Source: Pseudopyrenochaeta lycopersici
Taxonomy: Eukaryota; Ascomycota; Dothideomycetes; Pleosporales; Pseudopyrenochaetaceae
DNA: 64,000 nucleotides
Direction of reading: 5' to 3'
NCBI GenBank assembly: GCA_003313425.1
Contig: NHZP01000075.1
Location: 62,001-126,000, forward strand
This document shows positions 32,976-45,537 of the stretch, one piece after another. The notes beneath the pieces are model-generated. The model made no database searches and had not been told where the DNA came from. It was given only the letters and a program-made list of their open reading frames with translations. A program made the position numbers and the translations under genes. Each line of letters begins with the position of its first letter. Positions within the stretch are counted from its first letter, which is position 1.

Positions 32976-35900
32976 GGAACGAAAGGCCTCTGACGCCTCC
33001 CGCCCCTCAAAACTGCAGCCACTCCGACGCCACACCATATGAGAATCGAATCTTTTTGTCTTTTTTTATCTTTCTACGTTACGTATGATTGTATTGATAT
33101 AGCGCAATGTATCCATCTATTCACGCTCAGTTCCTTACACTTTATCTAAGTTCTTCGTCTTCACCTGCCCCTTCAGCAGATAAATTACGTCAAGTTTATC
33201 GTTATTATGTTAGGTATAGCTGCATCAGCTGTAGTGTAACAAACTCAGCCACTCGCATTCACTCTATCTTTTCTTTTCCTTTCTCGTCAGCCAACTCTAC
33301 TGCCTAAGGCATCATTTTTGGTAATCCCCACTCCTACTGCCGCCATTAAACAACACACACGACACCAAAACTGTAGCCTAATTACTGTACAACTCTCATC
33401 TCTATACTATGCTGTCTATTGCTTAATTCTAGAGAGATTCTTCTATTTTGCTATTATTATACTATTTACTTCGCCATGCCAGGGAGGTCCAGTCCTATGC
33501 TTCCGCCTCTTTAATCGTTACTTCGCTGTAATCCTCTAACCTTTTCTCCGCCATAATCATGTTCTCCAGCACCGTGTTGCTAATAATATCCCTCTCTTGT
33601 TATCCTGCCGTTGCACCTCTTCTAAAAGTCTTTGTGCCTGCAGCTCTTCTAAGACCTCACGCAAAGTCTGCCCGGTCCTGCCAACCTCTCGCTGCCTAGG
33701 TTCGAACTTCTATAGCCCTGGCCGAGACGCCGCTGTAATACCTTAATTGCTAAAGTCAAAAGGCCACTATGAATGTCCAACAAACGTCTAAAAGTTAGTT
33801 TGTCGCCTATCCATCTTCTTATTCACCTTAATTCTTTTTCTTTTATTACTATTGCCATCTCCTTTGCTTCACTCTCACTCAAACCTTATATCGTAGAAGT
33901 ATAGCTCCACCCCTGTTACTCCGCTTAATACCACTTTACATACTTCACTTATCCTAGCTGCGTTCGCTTCTACACTCTCATATTAACCAATCTTACTATC
34001 ATCCCGCACTATCAGTCTAACTTCACCCATACCTGCCTTCAAATTCTAACCGCCATGTAATCTCCGAAAACGCCATACTCCCCGTCTCCTCTTCCACGCT
34101 TTCTAGTACAGCCAATCCACTCTCGCAGACCCGTAAGCATCTTCCTAGTACTATATAATACAGACAGAGTAGGCTAACTAGGACAGCCACAACCACTCAA
34201 ACATAGCAGTACAGTTCTCCTTTAACTTCCCCCGCCCAATTACAAAGTCTAAATTCAAACTATCTGCATCTCGCTACCCTTTCATTGCATCTAGGCAGGC
34301 AGCACTTCACTATCCTCTCCGCTTCCCCGTCCGCTAGCGCACCAATTCATCTACATTAATTAGCTCATCATCTAAGCGCCAGGACATAAGCATGCGCTAG
34401 AACTATATCTAAAATAAAACTTATTACAAAATTTCTAAGAATCCAGAATCTAGAATCTAAGCTACTTACATCTTAATAGCGTAACTATAGCTAGCTAAGT
34501 ATAGTGCTACTAATAGCATCTAGAGGCCCTACTTTATTTAAGTTATAAAAGAAATTATAAAACTCTAAATCTAGACCCTACATACATATCTTACTACTAC
34601 CTTAACCACACTTCGCTATTTACATTAAAGCGAGCCCTGTACAAGCTAGAAGCCTCTATCGTATACAGCATAGTTTCATAGTATCTTATTACCCTACTAA
34701 TATCTGTCTCCTAGCTGTTACCCCGCCCACTTGCTTTTTATCGCAATATAACAGCCTTGCGAACTAACATCTTATATATAGTTCGCCTAAAAAAAAAAAA
34801 AAAAAATCTAAAAAAAGATCCCTGTAAGCCTATTAAGGAATCCTCTCTAGAAATAGCCTTTACATCTACATCGCTAGATACCTCACTACATTAACACGCC
34901 CCCTCCGAAGCCCTAAAGGCTGCCAGTAGTAACATGTCTATCTTTTTTATAGCACGCGTACCGCACCTTAATAGATTTAGATCTCCTAAAGAGCAACAAA
35001 TTAAAGGCCTTAATTTTAAGACTATTATAATAGTTAACTTCCCTTCACCAGCTTAGTTACACAACCCTAAATATGCGACTCTTCAGCCTAAAGAATATAA
35101 CGAGAATATCAGCTTAGCACCTTTTAGTCTAAACTTGTCTATCTATAACTAACCAGTTATTAATCCGTTAGACTGGAATAATTAGTGCTTCGTCCTCTAT
35201 AGGATAGTTCACCTATACGCATTAACATAGGAGATTAGTCCTAATAATAACTCAGACGCACCTGATGAAGCACAAGATTACACAATCCTATCTCTTATTA
35301 TCTGTAATTAACGTTACTAGCTGTATATTCATCCCCCTAGCTTTATAACCTTATATACACTAACTTTTACTTACTTTACAGGATTAGCCCCCGCATGTTT
35401 AATACAGCAGACTGCTTCCCTAATATCTCGCCTATTATCGCTTTTACAGGCCCTATAATTAGCTTAGGCCTAATATTACTCTGTAAAGACCTTATATTTA
35501 GTCTCTTAGACAGATAACAAAAATACTACAGCTTTATACAGCTTTTAACCTTTATTAACCTAGGTAACCTAGCTAAGCCCCCTTTTAGAGGTTCCTATTA
35601 GTTTCAGGTCTTCGTAATCTTCCCTATTTATGTAAACCCTTAGATAATACGCTGTAAGAAGATAGCAGGTAGGCCTAACACGCAGTTCTAGGCTAACACA
35701 ACAATTAACTGCACAGGCAGAGTTATTAGTTTTCTTAACTACAATATAATACTTCACCCGCCACAACTTCTACAGGATAACGTTTTTATTGTTGTTCCTG
35801 ACTCCTGGTCTTTCTAGGAAAGACTAAGTTAAAGTACTATATTAATATTACTCTTAACAGCCTCTTTAGCTAAGCAGTCCTCCTTAGACCCTTAGTCCAA

Positions 35901-36615
35901 CTTTCTGTCCCTAGCTAAACGTAAATCTGATTAGCCCCCCGAACCAATTACTCCTGAAACCCCCTTAATAGATAGTAGGATTACAACTATACTACTATGT
36001 AAGACATGCTAGCAAACTACCTATTACCTTGTTCTAATTTATAATCTAAGCACAAACACATAACACTCTATACACAGAGGAGATGTTACTACTGCTAAAG
36101 CGCTCACGTATAGAGAGCACGAAAACGACATTTCCTAATACAAACTCGTTATCTCTAAGTACTCTTAACAAACAACTACATCCTAACTCCCTAAATAATT
36201 AACAACTAGCGATAATAATAAATAATAAGCATGATAACACTTTAACACCATCAAGTCCTACCCATCCCCCTACTATTAATTTTAATTAATCTACTCTCTC
36301 TAAATCTCTAATTTAATCTACGGAGGAAATAATAAGACTACATTAAACTTGTCAGCCTACGAAAAAAGTATTAAACATTAACTAAATAAGTCTAGGAAAA
36401 CAACTCTGATTGGATTATTAAAACTAGTGTCCGCTATATACTATGCTTTCTACTAAGCTAAGCTTGTTAATAATGAACACAATTACAATTACCTAGTATA
36501 ATTACCTTTACCTTCGTTCCTTAAGGCTGTTCTCAGCTAATCGCCCTGCGATTTGCGCTTCCTGTATAAACTCCAGTCATGATGTTCCCGCCCGATACCT
36601 TCCGCTTGGACCCAA
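32976..36615. repeat. AT-rich, RIP-degraded DNA with unassigned coding remnants
   Basis: From about 33080 the sequence is AT-rich. On the minus strand between about 33440 and 34330 protein-like pieces survive (RQREVGRTGQTLREVLEELQ; RDDSKIGQYESVEANAARIS). On the plus strand between about 35040 and 36000 another frame interrupted by TAG/TAA is readable. An 18-A run sits at 34789..34806. No RT, integrase or transposase motif was found, so the elements cannot be named. Confidence 0.5.
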
Positions 36616-36747
36616 ATGGAAACCCTCTACAACCACCTCATCCAGCTCGGCCTACAGGAGTACTTCCACCTTCTCGTCGGTAACGGCTTCGACACCTGGG
36701 AAAAAGTAACTAAAGTCGGTCACTGCGTAGCGAGACACACTGCGTAA
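36616..36747 (+). pseudogene. SAM-domain N-terminal fragment
   Basis: Starts at an ATG and reads METLYNHLIQLGLQEYFHLL then GNGFDTWEKVTKV, the first two-thirds of a SAM (sterile alpha motif) domain as found in some fungal SAM plus HMG-box regulators. It then runs into unrelated codons and stops at 36745..36747. Normal GC and no RIP damage suggest a recent truncation or a captured first exon. Parent gene unknown. Confidence 0.6.
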
Positions 36748-37599
36748 CGAGACACCCGAGACACTCCCAAACATAACAAACTCAACCATAGGCCATAAGA
36801 ATAGATATTCTCGGGATAGGAGCCTTACGCTACAAAGTCTATTCTCTCCTGATTTCTTTTAGAAATAAGTTCAGCTTACCGTGCAATACGACAATTTGCT
36901 GTGAGCGTCACGCGACCGCCTCGTTTTGACTGGCGGTGGGTGCGTCGAAAGCTCATGCATCTCATTAAAAGTCCGTCAGTTTACAGCTTGTTATATCATC
37001 ATCCTATCCCGAGCACTGCGCTTGAGCTCGACAGGCTGTTGTGCTTCTGTGCTGATCCCAAGTCCGCCTGCTAGAGGTGCCAGGTAAGGATGACCCGCAC
37101 ACCTAGCTTAAAGCAGCTTAGCTGTAACCTATCACTGCTGACGCTAGATCTGTGGCTGCGTAGCGGTGTGGCTGTGTGGCTGTACGTCACTTTTGCCAAG
37201 CGCTCCGCGACACCCCGAAAACCGGCTCGGATTGGGAGCAGGGCTGGGTTTGACGGCCCTGGCGTATAGCTCATGTCGACGAACACACCCAGCCCGCAAG
37301 CCGCAATCAGCTTCCGACACAGCTATCGTGCAACTTCGAGATCCAGTGTAGTGGACGACTATAGCTAACGTGGACGCTTCTATGCTATAGATAAACCGTC
37401 GCGCCGCCCTCGAGCTCCGCAAACCCGCCGTTAATCCCTCGTCCGACCCAGCACGTCTTCGTCCTCCTCGAGCACATCGCAACTGATATATATACGTATA
37501 GTACAGGATACTAAGGTCTGAGTCTAGGCTTCGGCAAGTGGAGTGAGGGTTACTGGAAGAAATCGAAGAATGCTGTCGTTGCAGGCGCGTACAAAGGTA
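36748..37599. other. Spacer, no gene seen
   Basis: GC-normal DNA between the SAM fragment and the Gypsy fragments. Overlapping frames at 37071..37482 have no motifs. Confidence 0.4.
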
Positions 37600-37752
37600 G
37601 AAAGCGTCTTTATTACTTTTATTAATATCCTTATAGAGGTAAAAGTAGAAGTTAAGTTAGAGTAACTATCACTTAAGGTGTCGTTAGTTACTACTAAATA
37701 TAGTAGGTTTACTAATCAGGCGACTCTTAGTAGACACAGTTAAAGAGTTAGG
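37600..37752 (-). mobile_element. Gypsy family 1 fragment (copy C, inner part)
   Basis: Reverse complement of sequence just downstream of the family-1 5' LTR (compare 13010-13140: CCTACTA...TTTAGTAGTAAC, then TAGTTACTCTAACTTAA). It is separated from the rest of copy C (44484..44930) by the inserted Gypsy family 2 element. The left boundary is approximate. Confidence 0.75.
37748..37752. repeat. Target-site duplication, left (TTAGG)
   Basis: TTAGG precedes the family-2 5' LTR and recurs at 44479..44483 after the 3' LTR. Confidence 0.9.
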
Positions 37753-38002
37753 TGTAATGGGCTGCGCCCTTTAAGCAGGAGAGGCTTCGCTACTATCGCA
37801 CGGGGAAAGAACTCCTTAATCTCCTCTGCCCCCTTTTCTTATTAGCTCGTACAAGTTAGCAGCCAGAGGAGCACGTTCCTCTTCACTCGTGCGAACATAT
37901 ATATATATCCTCTAAGGATACCTGTAACCTCTTCTCTATCTTTCTCCTTCTGTAGTATAGGACAAATGCACACTCGTTAGTCAGGCCTCTTCGCCCATAA
38001 CA
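37753..38002 (+). repeat. 5' LTR, Gypsy family 2
   Basis: 250 bp, TGTAATGGGCTGCGCC...CATAACA. Contains an (AT)n stretch (about 37898-37910) just upstream of the likely transcription start. Confidence 0.92.
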
Positions 38003-41000
38003 TAAGGAGAAAGATCAACAACCTAAAAAATAATGGACGGACACTAAGGGCCCTTAAACTAACAAGCGTACGAGCTATAATAACAAGAGCACCAGATGCA
38101 GATGACAGGAGCCTTAGGACAGCAGCAACACCAGCTGCACCAGCACGCACCTTAGCAACACCAGTTGCATCAGCACGACCCCCGACAACTACGCAATAAC
38201 TAACCCTCAGCAGAAGATCTATTAGTAACAGTCAACTCCTTATGAGACAGCCTTAACAAGTTAGCTAGTTAACAGCAGAGCCAGCTGTACGAGTTATTGC
38301 AGAACTAAGTTCAGGAGCTAAAGAACTTAGTCGCTGAATTAAGCAGTGCACAGACAGCACGCACGGTCTCTACCCCCTTTTTAACAGAACAGCAAGACTC
38401 TCCCGTATAAGAGATTAGGAAACTAAGACTGCTAAATGTAGAAGTCTTTAAGAAAGGCTCGCACGAGTAATATCTTTAATAGAAAATAAAGGTCTAAGCA
38501 AAGCTGTACAGAGACCGTGCAGCCTACCCGGACGATAACAGTAGAGTGAATTACGTTATTACTCGTACAACAGGCTAAGCGTTTAACGCCCTTAGCCTAT
38601 ATATAACAAACCTTATGAATAGGCTAGTAACGCTATCCCTCCTTAAGCTATAGTCCTACCTTAATAACTTCTTTAAGGACCCTACAGCAAGAGAGAAAGC
38701 CCTTAAATACCTCTGTACAACTAAGTAAGGAAGAACGGAATTTAACCCTTATATCTAAGCGTTTAACCTTAAGCTCCTTAAAGCTAGGTTAGACAACGCA
38801 AGCTACGTTTAGAAGATTAACTATCTTAAGAGCAGCTTAAATAGTAAGCTGCTAAGGACCTAAGCAGGTTATTAACTACTGTTTAGAGAAACGTACGAAG
38901 AGTTCGTACGACGGACTAGGGTAACCTAGGAAAATTTAAGAGCTGTAGAGAGAATTACTACAAGTAAGAGCTATATGGGCGAAGCGTACGACACGTAGAG
39001 CTAACTAATAACCTAAAGAGACAATAATAAGATGGACTAGACAACTTCTGTAGGAGCTCACCAGCTCCGTGCAAAACCTAGAAAAGAATTCTAGGGAACA
39101 CGTAAACAGGTCTAAGAAAGAAAAGAGAACAGCGCCTGTTTAAGGTGCAGTCTGCACGACCACCGAGTAGCCTAGTGTACAATAAAGTTATTGAACAGCT
39201 AAGAAGGCTATCGTACGAGACAGGTTAATAAACCTGTAAAACCTATAAAGATTGCATCTGCAACTACTAAACAAGTAACAGAATCCCTATCCTCCTCAGA
39301 CGAGGGAAAAGAGTAGCTCTAGCACGAAGTCGTGTGCTAGAGCCCGCACAAGTCTAAACCCCTATACAAATAACAAGGTTACTTTTACTATAGCTAGCAA
39401 CTACAAAACCTATGTCTGTAAATGTTATTATTAATTCTGTATAACTAGCTACTACTATAATTAATAACAGTTGCTGTACCTACTGTTTATTAAGTAAGAA
39501 ACTTGTAAGGGACTTAAACTTACTACGCATTAAGATCCTCCCTATTAAGATTAAAGGGGTAAACGAATAAAAGAGTATAGTGTTGTACGTCACTAAATTT
39601 TTATTAGACGTAGGAGGAATACAGCAGCACGCAGCTGCGTACGTTACCCTAACTACTTACTAATACGACATGATCCTTAGGAAGACTTAGTTAGAGAGCA
39701 TTAAAGGCGTTATTAACGCAGAGAAGAAACTTCTGTACTTAAAAGTATATAAGGTTACTATACGCAGTATAGAACACGCTACCTTAGACTTTAGCTATAC
39801 CCTAGTATTAGCTGTAGCTTTCTAACACTACGTACGACACTATAGACAAAGCTACAGTAAGACTTAAATCTTTGCTGCAAGCCTAAGGGATATTAAGAAA
39901 GCACTACGCCTAAAGGTCTAGAAAACACTGCAGGAAATATGCGACGCCCTGCTAGCTCACGTACGACCTTATCTAAAGATGTTCCTACCTAAGGAAGGAA
40001 ATAAGCTACCCCTACAGCGAGGCCTATAACAAGACTACGTAATAGAGTTAGAAGAGAAGGATGGACAGAAGCTAGAGATACTGTACGGACCTCTCTACGT
40101 AATGTTAAGAGATGAACTCTTAGTACTAAGGAAGACGCTATTAGACCTCCTAGATAAAGGGTTTATCCGTGCGAGCAGCTTACTAGCGGCCTCACCTGTA
40201 CTATTCGTACGCAAGCTAGGAGGAGGACTACGATTCTGTGTAGACTACAGAGCTCTTAACGCCCTAACTAAGAAGGACCGTTACCCACTACCTCTTATAC
40301 GTAAGACGTTAAACCAAATTGGACGAGCTATATGGTATACTAAGCTAGACGTCACTGCAGCATTCTATAAGATAAGGATAAGCAAAGGATTAGAATAGAT
40401 GACTGCGTTTCGAATACAATTCGGATCGTACAAGTGGCTAGTAACGCCCTTTAGCTTAGTAAATATACTAAGTACCTTCTAGAGGTATATTAACTGGGCC
40501 CTACAAGACTTCTTAGACGACTTCGCCTCTGTATACCTAGACAATATCCTTATCTTTACTAAAGGATCCCTCTCTTAGCACTACGCCCACGTACGAAAAG
40601 TATTAGATCGCCTATAAGAAGTAGGACTACACCTAGAACTAAGTAAATGCGAGTTTAATGTTTAGCGTACGAAGTACCTTAGCTTTATCCTAGAAGTATA
40701 GAAGGGTATATCTATAGACCTTAAGAAAGTCTAAGCTATTTAAGAATAGGAGGCCCTAATAACAGTTAAAGGCGTATAAGGATTCCTAGGGTTCACTAAC
40801 TTCTACAGACGCTTTATCTTAAACTTCTCCTAACTAGTAGAGCCTCTTATACAGCTAATAAGAAAAGAAGAGAAATTCCTGTAGGACACAGAATAAGAGC
40901 AGAGTTTCTAAGCTCTTAAGGATGCATTCTTAGCAGACAAAGTCCTTACTGCTTTCTTACCTGAACAACGGACAATAGTAGAATGTGACTCTTTAGGCTT

Positions 41001-43098
41001 TACTATAGGCGGGGTACTATTATAAGAAGACGAGCAAGGAACCCTTTATACAGTAGCTTACCTCTTAAGGAAATTTCTAGCGCACGAGAGTAACTACCTA
41101 ATTCACAATAAGGAGTTACTAGCAGTTATTACATGCCTAAATAAATAGGACGCAGAACTCTATAGCGTACGAGAATTTGAAGTGATTACTAACTATAAGA
41201 ACCTAGAGTACTTTACAAAGAAGTAAAAGATAATAGAACAACACGTATAATAGTTAGTCTACCTATTACAGTTTAATAATATGAAGCTGTAGTACTGTCC
41301 AGGCAAGGAGAACACCTAAGCGGACGCACTATCTAGAAGAGACTAGGACCTACTATAAGGAACGGACGACAGCCGCCTAGTAAGCAAAGAGTTTGTTATG
41401 TTAGTACTAGCCTAACAGCAAGATCTAACAGTTATAGGGGTTGTATAAACCCCTACGTTAACCCTTAACAGCTTAATTATAGCTGAGTCCCTACCAAAAG
41501 CTCTAATCCTTAAGGACTTAATTGCTGAACACTAGGACTAAGCCGTACGAGACGACTTAACCTATTAGGAAGTCTACGACGCTATAAAGCTAGGTGCTAG
41601 GTTGCTACCTAGTATAACGAAGAAACTTGCTATATTACTAGGAGATTGCACGATTAACTCAGAGAGAAAGCTCTAATGGAGATCTAGGATCTGGGTGCCT
41701 GAAAATGAACCCCTTTGTACGGGAATTATCCAGCAAGCACATCTAGCTGTGCAAACAGGTCACCTAGGAAGAGAAGAAACGTACCGCACGCTAGCTAGTA
41801 CCTGGTACTGGCTAGGTATGAGCGAAAACGTCCGCTAATTCGTACGGAATTGCAGCTTATGTAGACAAAGCACCCTGTGGAGAGACGGTAAGCATGGATA
41901 CCTACGCCTGTTACTAGTACCTAGTCATACGTAGCAAGACTTAACAGTTAACTTTATTACTGGTCTACTACTGTCGTCTAGCTGCACTAACCTAATAGTA
42001 GTTAAAGACCGCCTAGGTAAAGGCGTAATACTAATCCTACTTAAGATAATTAAAGCAGATAATGTAGCCTGGGCATTCGTACAAGAAGTCTTCTGCTACT
42101 ACAGGCTCCCTAGGTCTATTATATTAGATAGGGGCACGTAATTTATAAGCAAACTATAGGGAAAAATCTGTAAACTCTTAGGAGTATAGAGAAACCTGTT
42201 AATAGCTTACTACCTACAAACAGACGGCACTACAGAACGCGCGAATAGTAATATTGAAGCAGTTGGTTAAATCTTTTGTAACTACGACCAGAATAACTGG
42301 GCAACGCTATGCCTAATTCTTGAGCTAATGCTGAACACTCGTACGAACTCCTCTACAGGCGTCGCTCCTTTCTTCCTTCTACACGGCTATCTAAACTCGC
42401 CCTTCCTAGAGCTACCTAGGAAATTAGCTAGCAGCGACCTACTTGACAGAGCAACACCCCCTAGCGAACGAGCAGAAAGCATCGTACGAACGCTAAAATA
42501 AGCTGCTGACTGGGCTATCTTAGCTATAACACACGCTCAACAACAACAGGAAGCACAGGCGAATAAGACACGTCGCCTAGCTCCTAAGTATAAGGTTGGA
42601 GACTGGGTATAGTTAGACCTCAGGCACGTACGAACTACACGCAGAAGCAAGAAACTCAACTGGAAAAGTAAGAAGTACTAAGTCGCCCGCGTACGAGACC
42701 CCTATTAGGTTAAGCTTCATGTACTATAGAGAACTAAATTATACTATGTAGAGAAGCTAAGACTAGCTGCTGAAGACCCCTTCCTATTATAATAAACTGA
42801 CGACTTAAACCCCGCTGCTGTTGTCGTACGAGACGACGACCTACAGGAAGACTACCTTGAATAGGTAATTGAGAATATCTAAGATAAGCGCTTATGAAAT
42901 TAACATAACGAGTTCTATGTAAAATAGGTGGGGTACTATGACCTAACTTAGGAGCTAGAAGAGAATCTTATTGCTACAGAAGCCTATGAGAAATGGAGGA
43001 CTTATACACAGCCTGTACGGCTACTATCTGGGAAACTACTAAAAGGTTGGAGAAATAAGCTGGCATAAGCTAACTAACCCTGTACGAGGCTCTCTAAC

Positions 43099-44025
43099 CT
43101 AAGACGTCTGAGAAACGTTTATCCTCTTTAGGCTTAGTAAGGACTTGACCCTAACCTCGACTACGCTGAGGAACAGAGACTCTGTTAGAAGGTGGGAGAG
43201 GTGGAGCACGCCTAGCCGTACAAGACGCACTGTGATCCTGCTATACGTAATTAGAGTAAGCCCTGCTCTACTCGCTAGTAATAGAGACACACCTAGTAAA
43301 GGCTGTGAATGTATAACGCTCTTGTATAGCCTTAGTATAGTTGTTGGAATAGAAGTTGGCGTTAAGGGAACCGCGGCTATGGATGAGGTAGGCTTTAAGG
43401 TAGGATTAACGACCAGAGAGGAGTTGCTAAGCGTTAATCGTATGATAAGCGATAACAGGAGAGAAATTGTTAAGACTATAGCCCCACTAAGCATTATACG
43501 GGGATTAATTAATAGGACGAAGGAAGAATTTAGCGATGCGAACTAGCTTAGGCTAAATAACGTTAGACATAGAAAAGAAAGAGGAATAAGACGTACAGAA
43601 GCAGTTATAAAGAGACGGCGAAACTTGTCCGTAACTAGAGTATCTAGGATATACTAGATTACGTAGTTAGCAGGGAGAAGAGACGTATTACCCTAAGCAG
43701 CAGGAATAACGATACTAGTAGGTTAAGTTTGGTTAGGAGCGGTTCGAGTAAGCTAAGCGTGAGCAACCTAAGCAATGTTAGCCCTAGCAGCTGCGTGCGT
43801 AGACATGATGTTACTAGCAGTCGTACGAGCAAGATGGTTTACACTACCGCTATGACTACTAGGACCCCACACACCGCGATTAGGCTGACTAGCTGAGGGA
43901 GCTGCTTTAGGAGGCATGTTGGTAATAATAGGAAGACGAGTCGTACGCAAGTAAGTTGAAGTTAAGCAGTAAAAGAGGAAGAAAGAGTTAGAGGAAAAGC
44001 TCTTTATATGCGCACGAGCGAGCAA
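43099..44025 (-). pseudogene. Antisense open frame between pol and 3' LTR of Gypsy family 2
   Basis: One minus-strand frame can be followed for about 309 codons, broken only by six TAG/TAA codons of RIP type. An internal start (ATG at about 43918) begins MPPKAAPSASQPNRGVWGPS and the next 90 codons have natural composition; further on it becomes Leu/Ser/Thr-rich. A competing plus-strand frame (43145..43546, including GFKVGLTTREELLSVNRMIS) covers part of the same region, so only one is likely ancestral. No known domain. Extra ORFs, some antisense, are known in other LTR elements; the identity of this one is open. Confidence 0.4.
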
Positions 44026-44228
44026 ACGACTAACCTCTCCTCTACTTTATGTTATTAGGTAACAACAACAGGTGAAGGAGGAAAATTGCTTGCAAACGAA
44101 CAAGAAAAAGTACACGTAATATCTCTACTTTTACAGCACGATAATATAACGCTACCTATATAAGTACAAGGTTAAGGTTAAACTACGTACGAAGAAGTAA
44201 CACGGTTATTTAAGGAGGAGGAGGGTAT

Positions 44229-44478
44229 TATAATAGGCTGCGCCCTTTAAGCAGGAGAGGCTTCGCTACTATCGCACGGGGAAAGAACTCTTTAATCTCT
44301 TCTGCCCCCTTTTCTTATTAGCTTGTATAAGTTAGCAGCTAGAGGAGCACGTTCCTCTTCACTTGTGTGAATATATATATATATCCTCTAAGGATACCTG
44401 TAACCTCTTCTCTATCTTTCTCCTTCTGTAGTATAGGACAAATGCACACTCGTTAGTTAGGCCTCTTCGCCCATAACA
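44229..44478 (+). repeat. 3' LTR, Gypsy family 2
   Basis: 250 bp. Differs from the 5' LTR by transitions only, as far as compared, for example TGTAATGGG to TATAATAGG at its start. TSD TTAGG follows. Confidence 0.92.
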
Positions 44479-44483
44479 TTAGG

Positions 44484-44930
44484 GGTAGCTACGTATTTAC
44501 TAGGGCTGCTTATCTTAAGGGTAATTAAAATATTAAAGATCTAATTAAGTAGTTATAATATAAAGTAACTAGTGTTAACTAGTTAGTATCTTTAGAGTAT
44601 TCTGTAGATATGCAGCGCTAGGTAAGTTAAAGGTAGAAGTATTAGATAGTAGTATACTTATAGATTATCTTAAGTTAATTATAATATGCTATAGGGCTAT
44701 ATTATGCAAGTCTATATACATAGTTATCTTATAGGATTCCTATAAGGCCCCCTCTAGGATTTCTAGGTTTGTCTCCGTCCTATAGGACATAGTCCGTCTT
44801 AGCGTGGGTTTCCTAGGATCACGTGACCCTGGCGTCATTGGTTGGTTCAGAGGCTCAGTCTTCTCGTCGGTCGTCCGTGCCTCTTCCCACATCCTCATAA
44901 CCGCCGCCTTCCTACTTCCTGTTCGTAACA
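44484..44930 (-). mobile_element. Gypsy family 1 LTR and leader (copy C, outer part)
   Basis: 44531..44930 is a full 400-bp family-1 LTR in inverted orientation, ending in CTTCCTGTTCGTAACA. 44484..44530 is the adjoining leader, which continues at 37747 once the family-2 element is removed. The outer LTR end abuts the RT of copy B directly. Confidence 0.85.
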
Positions 44931-45148
44931 CTTTATTAGAATAAAAGAAGGAGAGGGATAGAAAACTGCCTTTAGGACACAATACGGACATTACGAGTAC
45001 ACAGTAATACCCTTTAGCCTAACGAACGCGCTAGTAACGTGTTAAGATCTAATTAATAACGTCTTAGCAGAATGTCTTAACATATATACTATAGCCTACC
45101 TAGATAATATTCTAGTTTACTCTAGAAATATAAACGAATATAAGAAAT

Positions 45149-45537
45149 TGTTGCAAACAACGCGCTGTGACCTGGGGTACGGTAGGCTCACGTGCGCGCT
45201 GACGTAGGAGCTTACCCTGGAGAGACACGTACTTCTGCGTGCATTCAAGGGCGCGCTCACGTGCGCGCTCACGTGCACGCTCACGTGCAAGCTGATGGGC
45301 AAGCTCACGCAGGAGACACCTGAAGGTAGACTCACGTGCGCGATCACGTGCGCGAGCACGTACGCGCTCACGCACGCGTACACGCTGCTTACGCTCCTAC
45401 CGTATAATGGCCCCTGTAATAGGCCGTGCTCAGCTCTCCTTTATATAGCTGGCTCTCAAAGCCTCCTAGACAAAACAGTGGTCCATCTCATAGATCACCT
45501 GGGTAACTGTTGCCAAGCTCTCCCCTTTTCCTCCACA
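45149..45537 (+). mobile_element. Young solo LTR of a different retrotransposon family
   Basis: 389 bp with TG...CA ends (TGTTGCAAACAACGCGC...CTCCACA) and the perfect duplication GAAAT (45144..45148 and 45538..45542). Excision restores the RT frame of copy B (EYKKYIKEVL). It is GC-rich and unmutated inside a RIP-ruined host, so it arrived after RIP of copy B. A TATATA at 45442..45447 lies downstream of a CACGTG-rich tandem array (45189..45350), which gives it a promoter-like layout. Confidence 0.85.
45189..45350. promoter_or_regulatory. CACGTG-rich tandem array in the solo LTR
   Basis: Six CACGTG hexamers at 45189, 45258, 45270, 45282, 45333 and 45345, several at exact 12-bp spacing inside GCTCACGTGCGC-like units, upstream of the TATA box. 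CACGTG is the binding site of bHLH factors of the Pho4/Cbf1/SREBP kind. Binding is inferred. Confidence 0.55.

Larger units (their letters stand above)
37753..44478 (+). mobile_element. Complete RIP-degraded Ty3/Gypsy chromovirus, family 2
   Basis: 6726 bp with 250-bp LTRs (37753..38002 and 44229..44478), purine tract before the 3' LTR (AAGGAGGAGGAGGGTA) and TSD TTAGG. The plus strand shows gag (about 38090-39000, Gln/His-rich N-terminus), a Cys-containing segment near 39140, protease region, RT (about 40100-40650), RNase H (to about 41330), integrase (about 41700-42500) and a chromodomain-like piece (about 42905-43010: EFYVK...VGYYDL). Stops are nearly all TAG/TAA. The longest intact pol stretch, 40102..40398, carries [20 protein letters not shown]. 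Between pol and the 3' LTR lies 1.2 kb of extra sequence with an antisense frame. Confidence 0.93.

Noticed and set aside
45112..45383. Two 87-88 codon minus frames rich in Arg/Ala/Glu or Val/Ser/His
   Set aside because: Generated by the 12-bp CACGTG repeat units of the solo LTR, not by a gene.
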